NCBI GenBank assembly: GCA_033722075.1
Contig: JAWVZU010000094.1
Coordinates: 1-12,766, forward strand
Direction: 5' to 3'
Source: JAWVZU01 sp033722075
GTDB lineage: Bacteria; Pseudomonadota; Gammaproteobacteria; Xanthomonadales; SZUA-38
Length of the DNA stretch: 12,766 nt
Positions 1 to 6,757 of this stretch are shown in pieces. A program made the position numbers and the translations under genes. The notes under the pieces are model-generated. The model was not told the DNA's origin, ran no database searches, and worked only from the letters and a program-made list of their open reading frames with translations. Position 1 is the stretch's first letter; each line of letters opens with the position of its first letter.

Positions 1-2
1 GG

Positions 3-725
3 CGCAGCGGCCGCCGATGGCTGCTCGCCGGCGTCTATGGACTGTTGCTGGCGGCAATCATCCTCATCGGCACCCGGGCGGCCTGGATCATGTTCGGCGT
101 CGTGACTGCGATCTACCTGCTGGTCGAGGTTCGCGAGGGCCGCGGCGGCGGCCGCCTGATCGCTGCGATCCTGGCGGTGACCACGCTGTTTGCGACGGTC
201 GCCTACCAGGGCTCAGACGCCTTTCGCCAGCGAATCGACCGGTCCATGCTGATCCTTGAGGGCGATGCGAAGGCCATGGACACCGCGCTCTCGCAGCGCC
301 TGCCGATCTGGGAAACCGCCCTGGCCATGGGCTCCGACCACTGGTTGAACGGCGTCGGCGTGCGGGGCTTCCGCTACGCCTATCCCGACTACGCGGCGAG
401 TGACGATCCGTGGCTCAACGCAGAGGACGATACGGGCGCCTACCATGCCCACCAGGTGATCCTCGAACTCTGGACCGAAACCGGCCTGATCGGGTTGCTG
501 GCATGGCTGATCGGTGCTGCCGTGGCCGTTCGGGCCTGGCTCCGGGCCGATCGGACCGCGCGCCGCGCGGCCCTCCCCTACGCCGCAGGCCTGGCAGCGA
601 TGCTGTTCCCGATCAACAGCCACCTGGCATTCTATTCGACCTTCTGGTCCATAGTATTCTGGTGGCTGCTGGCCCTTTATGCCGGCAGTCTTGGTCAATC
701 CGGTGACGAGAGCCCGCCTTCATGA
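3..725 (+). CDS. O-antigen ligase/polymerase-like membrane protein (3' part)
   Basis: This is the C-terminal 240 residues of a polytopic inner-membrane protein. The frame is open to the left edge, so the start lies outside the window and the ATG at 45 is probably internal. The visible part has about three hydrophobic segments, then a long hydrophilic, presumably periplasmic loop (about residues 70-160 of the visible part), then two or three more membrane segments. The loop ends with a YHAHQ-ILELWTETGLIG stretch just before a membrane helix. That arrangement, with a His and an E-x-G-x-x-G pattern entering the helix, is typical of the Wzy/WaaL O-antigen ligase family. These proteins transfer or polymerise undecaprenyl-linked glycans at the periplasmic face. 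The stop overlaps the next start by ATGA, so it is probably in one operon with the glycosyltransferase. Ligase and polymerase roles cannot be separated here. Confidence 0.75.
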   Translation, partial: RSGRRWLLAGVYGLLLAAIILIGTRAAWIMFGVVTAIYLLVEVREGRGGGRLIAAILAVTTLFATVAYQGSDAFRQRIDRSMLILEGDAKAMDTALSQRLPIWETALAMGSDHWLNGVGVRGFRYAYPDYAASDDPWLNAEDDTGAYHAHQVILELWTETGLIGLLAWLIGAAVAVRAWLRADRTARRAALPYAAGLAAMLFPINSHLAFYSTFWSIVFWWLLALYAGSLGQSGDESPPS

Positions 726-1510
726 GTCATCAGCAGCTATCGGTCTTCATCACCACGTACAACAATGGGAGCACCCTGCGGCGGTGCATCGAGAGTGTCG
801 GCTTTGCGGACGAGGTGGTGGTCCTCGATTCGTTCAGCACGGACGAAACTGTCGAACTGGCGCGCTCCCTGGGCTGCCGGGTGGAGCAGCAGGCCTTTGC
901 GGGCTATGGCCCCCAGAAGCAGGCGGCCCTGGAAATGACCACGCATCGCTGGGTGCTGCTTCTGGATGCGGACGAGGCGCTGACCGAGTCCGCCCAGCAG
1001 CGCATTGCGAACCTGCTTTCCTCGGAACCGGACGCAGCCGGCTATCGCCTGCCCCGAATCGAACAGATGTTCTGGCGCATGCAATCCCGGAAGTCGCGCC
1101 TCAATGACTATCTCCGGCTGTTCGACAAGACGCGCGGCCGAATTTCGAAGATGCCGGTGCATGCCGCACCGGAAGTCGACGGCCCGGTCCGCTTTCTGGA
1201 CGCGCCGTTCCACCATTACGGTGAAGCCGACATCCACACCAAGGTGGCCAAGATCAACGGCTATTCCTCGGGCCTGGTCAGGGACAAAGTTGCCCGCGGT
1301 GTCCGGGGTGCTCGCCTGCGCATGGTGTTCTACCCGGGCTTCTTCTTCCTGAAAACCTACCTGGGCAAGCGCCAGTTCGTGAATGGATGGGCTGGATTCA
1401 TCGCCTCGGTCATCGGTGCCGGCTACGTGTTCCTGAAGTACGCCAAGCTGTACGAGCACCGGCGCCGCGCCGAACTGGGCCTGCCCCCCATCGACCATCC
1501 GCTGAGCTGA
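722..1510 (+). CDS. Family 2 glycosyltransferase, WaaE/KdtX-like
   Basis: A 262-residue cytoplasmic or membrane-associated GT-A glycosyltransferase. The N-terminus (SVFITTYNNGSTLRRCIESV, residues 7-26) is the family 2 nucleotide-sugar binding strand and loop. VVVLDSFSTDET (33-43) follows, and LDADE (81-85) is the DxD metal-binding motif. The short length, the GYGPQKQ segment (61-67) and a C-terminal part with aromatic/hydrophobic stretches (about 201-240) resemble the WaaE/KdtX group, which adds a sugar to the LPS inner core. That assignment rests on overall resemblance. Donor and acceptor cannot be read from the sequence. The start overlaps the upstream stop (ATGA), which argues for translational coupling. 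The next gene is a lipid A acyltransferase, which supports an LPS role. Confidence 0.85.
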   Translation: MSHQQLSVFITTYNNGSTLRRCIESVGFADEVVVLDSFSTDETVELARSLGCRVEQQAFAGYGPQKQAALEMTTHRWVLLLDADEALTESAQQRIANLLSSEPDAAGYRLPRIEQMFWRMQSRKSRLNDYLRLFDKTRGRISKMPVHAAPEVDGPVRFLDAPFHHYGEADIHTKVAKINGYSSGLVRDKVARGVRGARLRMVFYPGFFFLKTYLGKRQFVNGWAGFIASVIGAGYVFLKYAKLYEHRRRAELGLPPIDHPLS

Positions 1511-1527
1511 GCTCGGCCATGCGCCGC

Positions 1528-1531
1528 AGGA
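1528..1531 (+). promoter_or_regulatory. Ribosome binding site choosing the acyltransferase start
   Basis: AGGA lies 8 bases upstream of the ATG at 1540. The alternative in-frame ATG at 1519 has no comparable purine motif. This favours 1540 as the start of the acyltransferase. Confidence 0.5.
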
Positions 1532-1539
1532 AGACCCGG

Positions 1540-2415
1540 ATGATCCTTTTCCTGGGGCGGATGCTGTCCCGATTGCCCGCGTCCCTGGCGCTGGCCGCCG
1601 GGCGATTTCTGGGCCGAGGCGCCCACGTGCTCATGAAGCAGCGACGTCTGATCACCCGGATCAACCTTGCCGCCTGTTTTCCGGAACTCACCCCGCAACA
1701 ACGCCGGGAGCTCGAACGGAACACCTTCGAGGCCGTGGGCATGGGATTGGTGGAAACCGCCCTGGCGTTGTGGGCGCCAAAGGGCCGGCTTGGCGCGCAG
1801 GCCGAGATCCAGGGCCTGGAACACCTCGATCCGGACCGGGGATCGCTGCTGCTCATGGCCCATTTCACGCCGGTCGAACTGATTGCCAGGCTGCTCAACG
1901 AGGCACTGGATCCGCCGGCGGCAATGCTGGTCCGCCGCAATGCCGACGCCGGCCTGGAGGCGGCCCTGGACCAGGGTCGCTGCAGCCACGCGGCGGCAAC
2001 CATCGAGAAGAAGGACATGCGCTCGGTGATGCGGCGCCTCAAGGCGGGCGGGCGGGTCATGTATGGGCCCGATCTGAATTTCACTTATGGCACGGTCTAT
2101 GCGCCGTTTTTCGGCATTCAGACGGCGACCCTGACCGCCACCGCCGACCTTGTCGGGCGGACCGGTGCGGCGCTTGTTCCGGTGTGGGGTTGGCGGGTAG
2201 GCCCGGGACGCTACCGGATCGTGGTCGAGGAACCCTGGTCGGATTTTCCGAGCGGCGATGCCGTCGCCGACGCAACGCGGGTCAATGCCTGGATGGAATC
2301 ACGGATCCGGGAACATCCGGAGCAATACCTGTGGCTGCACCGCCGCTTCAGAAATCGCCCGGAAGGTGAGCCGCCGTTCTACCCCGAGCGGGCCCGGCGT
2401 GCGAAACATCGCTGA
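1540..2415 (+). CDS. Lipid A biosynthesis (late) acyltransferase, LpxL/HtrB family
   Basis: A 291-residue inner-membrane-associated acyltransferase that would add a secondary acyl chain from acyl-ACP to lipid A, acting at the cytoplasmic face. The catalytic HX4E motif is HFTPVE (about residues 108-113, in the context LLMAHFTPVEL). The downstream block GPDLNF...APFFG (about 176-192) matches the family's conserved PDx...PFFG region. The C-terminal RFRNRPEGEPPFYP stretch is also typical. The N-terminus MILFLGRMLSRLP is hydrophobic/amphipathic, as expected for this family. I chose the ATG at 1540 for its good ribosome site and fit to family N-termini; 1519 would add 7 residues, and the frame is open further upstream. 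LpxL, LpxM and LpxP cannot be separated without alignment. It converges on rho with a 2-base gap. Confidence 0.88.
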   Translation: MILFLGRMLSRLPASLALAAGRFLGRGAHVLMKQRRLITRINLAACFPELTPQQRRELERNTFEAVGMGLVETALALWAPKGRLGAQAEIQGLEHLDPDRGSLLLMAHFTPVELIARLLNEALDPPAAMLVRRNADAGLEAALDQGRCSHAAATIEKKDMRSVMRRLKAGGRVMYGPDLNFTYGTVYAPFFGIQTATLTATADLVGRTGAALVPVWGWRVGPGRYRIVVEEPWSDFPSGDAVADATRVNAWMESRIREHPEQYLWLHRRFRNRPEGEPPFYPERARRAKHR

Positions 2416-2417
2416 AC

Positions 2418-3674
<1,257 letters not shown>

Positions 3675-3681
3675 GTTCGCC

Positions 3682-3694
3682 CTTCAGGCTGAAG
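3682..3694 (-). promoter_or_regulatory. Short palindrome over the rho ribosome binding site
   Basis: On the coding strand the sequence is CTTCAG-C-CTGAAG, a 6-bp inverted repeat around one base. Its right arm provides the GAAG of the GAAGGG Shine-Dalgarno sequence just before the rho ATG. In RNA, the left CUUC could pair with GAAG across a 5-base loop, which would weakly hide the ribosome site. The stem is short (4 bp in practice), so this is only a candidate. Confidence 0.22.
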
Positions 3695-3745
3695 ATTGAG
3701 GAAAGAAAAGTTCGCTATCACAAGGTCGTAAAACACGACGCGCAC

Positions 3746-3812
3746 GGCATCGAGTTGGGTTTAGTTCGGGTCGGGGCGCAGCCAATGGAGGGCGGCTGCG
3801 TCATCTGGATGG
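3746..3812 (-). promoter_or_regulatory. C-rich, G-poor rut-like stretch in the rho leader
   Basis: On the rho coding strand this 67-base stretch has 30 C and 13 G, unlike the roughly balanced G and C of the surrounding genes. It carries several runs such as CCGCCCTCC, GCCCCGACCCG and AAACCCAACTC. C-rich, G-poor, weakly structured RNA is what Rho loads on. E. coli rho is known to be autoregulated by Rho-dependent attenuation in its leader. A similar loop here is an inference. Confidence 0.4.
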
Positions 3813-3816
3813 CGCG

Positions 3817-3845
3817 AAGTTAGCATGATCCGCGGGGGCAGTCTA
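3817..3845 (-). promoter_or_regulatory. Candidate sigma-70 promoter for rho
   Basis: On the minus strand TAGACT (4 of 6 matches to the -35 consensus) is followed after exactly 17 bases by TAACTT, with TGC directly before it, as in an extended -10. Transcription would start near 3810 and give a leader of roughly 135 bases that includes the C-rich stretch. The -10 match is poor (3 of 6), so this is tentative. Confidence 0.27.
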
Positions 3846-3942
3846 GCCCGAATGTCGCACGAGTTGCGCGCGAATCAGGCAGGCTTGACAAGCTGAATCA
3901 ATGAGTTGCATTGGAATATGGTTGTTGAGCCGACATCCGGGC

Positions 3943-3965
3943 AAGCCCAACCCGCGGGGGCTTTT
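3943..3965 (+). terminator. Hairpin with short T-run beyond the trxA 3' end
   Basis: AAGCCC (3943-3948) and GGGCTT (3958-3963) form a 6-bp stem around a GC-rich 9-base loop, followed on the plus strand by a TTTTC tail. On the minus strand, the direction of trxA, the same stem is not followed by T residues. It therefore looks more like a terminator for rightward (antisense) transcripts, or only a 3'-end stem for trxA mRNA. Confidence 0.28.
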
Positions 3966-3985
3966 CAGCCAATCAAGGGGTTAGC

Positions 3986-4312
3986 TCAAACCGCGCTGTC
4001 GATGAACTGGGCCAGCTGCGACTTGTTCACCGCACCGACCTTGGTGGCCTCGACGCTTCCGCCCTTGAAGATCATCAACGTCGGAATGCCGCGGATCCCG
4101 TATTTCATGGGTGTCTGCTTGTTGGCTTCCACGTCCATCTTCGCAATGGTGAGCTTTTCGCCGTACTCCTCGGCAACCTGGTCGAGCACCGGCGCAATCA
4201 TCTTGCAGGGCCCGCACCATTCAGCCCAGAAATCGACCAGGACCGGCCGGTCCGAGTTCAGAACCTGCGCTTCGAAATCCTCGTCGTTGACGTGTACGAT
4301 CTTGTCACTCAC
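3986..4312 (-). CDS. trxA: Thioredoxin
   Basis: A 108-residue cytoplasmic thioredoxin that reduces protein disulfides and is recycled by thioredoxin reductase with NADPH. The active site WCGPC is at 32-36, the buried acid D27 lies in LVDFWAEWCGPC, and the cis-proline motif GIPTLMIF (75-82) has P77. Length and order match E. coli TrxA (109 residues with Met). I set the start at the GTG at 4312, giving M(V)SDKIVHV, because E. coli TrxA begins MSDKI and a GGAG lies 8 bases upstream. An ATG at 4402 would add 30 residues with no family match. The gene is divergent from rhlB and upstream of rho, the standard gammaproteobacterial order. Confidence 0.97.
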   Translation of the reverse strand: MSDKIVHVNDEDFEAQVLNSDRPVLVDFWAEWCGPCKMIAPVLDQVAEEYGEKLTIAKMDVEANKQTPMKYGIRGIPTLMIFKGGSVEATKVGAVNKSQLAQFIDSAV

Positions 4313-4438
4313 TGACTTTGCTCCATTTATTCCTTTCTGTGGAAACGGCCCATGCGTTACACTGCGCGGCCAGCAGCCCCAGGTAAGGGACTGGATAACC
4401 ACTCATTGGATTAGAAATCACCCTGCAATGCAAGCCCG
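4313..4438. promoter_or_regulatory. Divergent trxA/rhlB promoter region
   Basis: These 126 bases separate the divergent trxA and rhlB starts and must carry the start signals of both unless one gene is read from further away. I found no strong -35/-10 pair. The best minus-strand candidate is TTGCAT (4428-4433) with TCCAAT (4405-4410) after 17 bases, which is weak. No clear Shine-Dalgarno sequence precedes the rhlB ATG. Confidence 0.45.
4321..4324 (-). promoter_or_regulatory. Ribosome binding site fixing the trxA GTG start
   Basis: GGAG on the minus strand is 8 bases before the GTG at 4312. The only upstream in-frame ATG (4402) yields a non-conserved extension. This supports a GTG initiation codon. 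Confidence 0.7.
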
Positions 4439-5764
4439 ATGACTGCCGATAGCACGGCACCCCCACAAACTGTCTTCAGCGAAAGGCGCTTCGACGAACT
4501 GGAACTGCACCCCAAGGTGCTTGCCGGATTGCGTAGCGCCGGGTTCGAGAAGCTCACCCCCATTCAGGCCCAGAGTCTGCCTCTCGCGCTTGCCGGCACG
4601 GATGTGGCAGGTCAGGCTCAGACCGGCACCGGAAAGACGGCTGCCTTCCTGATCGCCCTGTTCAATCGACTCTTGACCAGCAAGCCGCTGATTCCGGACG
4701 ACACCCACAATCCCCGTGCCGCGGTCATCGCGCCGACCCGGGAACTGGCCATCCAGATTCATCGCGACGCCGAACTCCTGGGCAAGGAAACGGGTCTCAG
4801 GTTTGCCTTGGCCTACGGTGGCATCGACTACGAGAAGCAGCGCAATCAGCTGCAGTCCGGATGCGATCTCCTCATCGGCACGCCCGGTCGCATCATCGAC
4901 TACTTCAAGCAGAAGGTGTTCAACTTCAAGAACGTCCAGGTGTGCGTGCTGGACGAGGCGGACCGGATGTTCGACCTCGGCTTCATCAAGGACATCCGGT
5001 TCATGCTGCGCCGCATGCCGCCCCCGCAGCAGCGCCTGAACCTGCTGTTTTCGGCCACCCTGTCCTACCGGGTGACCGAACTGGCCTACGAGCACATGAA
5101 CGATCCGACCCGGGTGGAGATCGAGTCGGAGACGATGACCGCCGACAAGGTCGCCCAGCGCATCTACTTCCCGGCCAATGCCGAGAAGATCCGCCTCCTG
5201 GTCGGCCTCCTGCGCAAGATGGAGATCTACCGAACGATGGTGTTCTGCAACACCAAGGTCGTGACCGAGCGCGTGGCCGACGCCCTGAATGCCAACGGGT
5301 TCAAGGCGGCCGTCCTTTCCGGCGACGTGCGCCAGAACAAGCGCCAGACGCTGCTGAAACAGTTCCACGACGGCGAACTGCCGATCCTGGTCGCCACCGA
5401 CGTGGCTGCCCGCGGCCTGCACATTCCCGACGTGGGCCACGTGATCAACTACGATCTTCCGCAGGATGCCGAGGACTATGTGCACCGCATCGGACGGACC
5501 GCCCGGCTGGGCCAGTCCGGAGAGGCGATCAGCTTTGCCTGCGAGAACTATGCGATGACGCTGCCGGACATCGAGGACTACGTGGGCGAGAAGATCCCGG
5601 TGGAAGACGTTGCCGGGAACCTGGCGGATGATCTGAACAAGCCGGAACGCCGACGCCGGCGATCGCGTCACGGCAAGCCCGGCGGCAAGCACGGCGGGGG
5701 CGGCGGACGAGGGAAGGGCCGGCGCAGGAAGCCGCGCTCCGGAAATCGCAAGCCCCAGTCCTGA
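4439..5764 (+). CDS. rhlB: DEAD-box ATP-dependent RNA helicase RhlB
   Basis: A 441-residue RNA helicase. In E. coli, RhlB unwinds structured RNA for the degradosome (RNase E/PNPase). All DEAD-box motifs are visible: Q motif region (F18 to Q43), AQTGTGKT (60-67), PTRELA (99-104), TPGR (148-151), DEAD (172-175), SAT (205-207), VFCNT (268-272), ATDVAARGLHIP (319-330) and HRIGRTAR (349-356). RhlB-specific features include LHPKV near the N-terminus, RMPP...QRLN..FSATLSYRV, the SGDV..NKR segment, and LPDIEDYVGEKIPV after the core. The tail (about 401-441) is strongly basic and glycine-rich, likely an RNA-binding extension. Position opposite trxA-rho confirms the name. Motif VI ends TAR rather than the commoner TGR. 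The ATG at 4439 is the first in-frame start after a stop. Confidence 0.96.
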   Translation: MTADSTAPPQTVFSERRFDELELHPKVLAGLRSAGFEKLTPIQAQSLPLALAGTDVAGQAQTGTGKTAAFLIALFNRLLTSKPLIPDDTHNPRAAVIAPTRELAIQIHRDAELLGKETGLRFALAYGGIDYEKQRNQLQSGCDLLIGTPGRIIDYFKQKVFNFKNVQVCVLDEADRMFDLGFIKDIRFMLRRMPPPQQRLNLLFSATLSYRVTELAYEHMNDPTRVEIESETMTADKVAQRIYFPANAEKIRLLVGLLRKMEIYRTMVFCNTKVVTERVADALNANGFKAAVLSGDVRQNKRQTLLKQFHDGELPILVATDVAARGLHIPDVGHVINYDLPQDAEDYVHRIGRTARLGQSGEAISFACENYAMTLPDIEDYVGEKIPVEDVAGNLADDLNKPERRRRRSRHGKPGGKHGGGGGRGKGRRRKPRSGNRKPQS

Positions 5765-5854
5765 GACCGGTCCCGCAACGGGCATCGGCAGGCGAAACTT
5801 GCGCGGGGTTGGGTTAAAGTCGGCAGGGCGAAAGCGGAGCAGATCGAACCGGCC

Positions 5855-6757
5855 ATGCTTGGAGCCTTGAACCAACAATCGAACCCTGCGACGGCAGCCG
5901 CTCGCTGGACGGGCTGGCTGGTTCTGGCGCTCACCCTGGTCTGGCTCGTGTGGGCATCGGCCAAGCTGTTCTGGGCCGTGTTGCCCGCCCCCGAGAGCAT
6001 CGATCCGGCAGCGGCCCCGACGGCGCTCCGCAACGCATCGCCCACATCGGGTGTCGACGTTGCCGCCCTGCACCTGTTCGGGCAACCGCTCTCGGAATCC
6101 GCGCCGGTGGCTCAGACCGCGCCGGAGACGGAACTCAACCTGGCGTTGCTGGGAACCTTCGCCGCTGAGGATCCGCAGGGTGGAATTGCCATCATCGCCG
6201 ACGATCAGTCCAACCAGGGATCCTACCGGGTCGGCGACGAACTGCCGGGAAACGCGACCCTCAAAGAGGTACATGTCGACCGGATCGTCCTCGAGCGGCT
6301 GGGTCGACGGGAAAGCCTGCACCTGACGCGCGCCGAGCCCGGCGCAAGCGGTCGCTCCGCAAGTCGCGGGGCAGCCGCTTCGGGCCCCACGCAAAGCACA
6401 CCCCGCGCGACCAACCTCGGCAGCGTGGACTGGCAGGCAGCCCAGAACAACGCGCGCATCGATCCGGCCATGATGCGCCAGCTGGGCCAGCAGATCCGCG
6501 CGCTGCCGTTCACCGAGAACGGTCAGCCCGTCGGCGTTCGCCTGATGGCCGGCAGCAACTCGGAAATCCTGAGCAAGCTGGGTCTGCGCAGTTCGGACAT
6601 CATCCTCTCGGTCAACGGCATTCCGCTGACCGACCCGGCCCGGCAGTTCGAACTCCTGGAGCTGCTGAACAAGCAGACCCAGTTCCAGGTCCGCCTGCGC
6701 CGCAGCGGGCGGGAGATGACCCTCAACATCGACTCTAGCCAGATTCAAACACCATGA
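5855..6757 (+). CDS. gspC: Type II secretion system protein GspC
   Basis: A 300-residue bitopic inner-membrane protein that links the T2SS inner-membrane platform to the secretin. A short cytoplasmic N-terminus is followed by one membrane segment (about 20-43). Next comes a periplasmic homology region (about 68-158) with LHLFG near its start and LALLGTF / AIIADD / GSYRVGDELPG strands. A Ser/Ala/Gly/Arg-rich linker (about 160-190) leads to a PDZ-like domain (about 205-295; GVRL, LGLRSSDIILSVNGIPL). This is the canonical TM-HR-PDZ order, so it is GspC/XcpP/EpsC-like and not the shorter XpsN type. It begins 90 bases after rhlB on the same strand; I saw no strong promoter or terminator in that gap. 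Its stop overlaps gspD by ATGA. Confidence 0.9.
   Translation: MLGALNQQSNPATAAARWTGWLVLALTLVWLVWASAKLFWAVLPAPESIDPAAAPTALRNASPTSGVDVAALHLFGQPLSESAPVAQTAPETELNLALLGTFAAEDPQGGIAIIADDQSNQGSYRVGDELPGNATLKEVHVDRIVLERLGRRESLHLTRAEPGASGRSASRGAAASGPTQSTPRATNLGSVDWQAAQNNARIDPAMMRQLGQQIRALPFTENGQPVGVRLMAGSNSEILSKLGLRSSDIILSVNGIPLTDPARQFELLELLNKQTQFQVRLRRSGREMTLNIDSSQIQTP

Larger units (their letters stand above)
3675..3985 (-). other. trxA-rho intergenic region / rho leader
   Basis: These 311 bases lie between the trxA stop and the rho start. On the minus strand they hold, in order: a GC-rich inverted repeat near the trxA end, a possible promoter, a C-rich G-poor stretch, and the palindrome over the rho ribosome site. 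No convincing protein-coding gene is present. E. coli also has a long, regulated rho leader with its own promoter, so the size and position fit that known arrangement. Individual elements are listed separately with their own confidence. Confidence 0.6.

Noticed and set aside
1387..1539. A longer acyltransferase start inside the glycosyltransferase gene
   Set aside because: The extra 51 codons overlap the glycosyltransferase by 124 bases, have no family match, and read as out-of-frame arginine/proline-rich sequence. The ATG at 1540 has a better ribosome site.
3718..3804. A 28-codon frame (MTQPPSIGCAPTRTK...) in the rho leader, possible leader peptide like E. coli rhoL
   Set aside because: No Shine-Dalgarno sequence precedes its ATG, the Pro/Thr content simply reflects the C-rich stretch, and it does not resemble RhoL as I recall it. 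Conservation in relatives would be needed.
3885..3913. A perfect TTGACA (-35-like) on the plus strand between rho and trxA
   Set aside because: No -10-like hexamer lies 16-18 bases downstream (GCATTG at 17), and it would only drive transcription antisense to trxA.
3906..4442. A 178-codon plus-strand frame across trxA
   Set aside because: It is antisense to trxA, which has clear active-site motifs, and no domain is visible in its translation.
5765..5800. A small CCCG-CAA-CGGG hairpin just after rhlB as its terminator
   Set aside because: The stem is only 4 bp and no T-run follows, so rhlB transcription could continue into gspC.
4418..6748. A 776-codon open frame on the minus strand opposite rhlB and gspC
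   Set aside because: It lies antisense to two well-supported genes and crosses their intergenic gap, and its translation shows no recognisable domain. High GC makes long antisense frames common. The same holds for the minus-strand frames at 7444-8829, 8693-9793 and 11042-12388.
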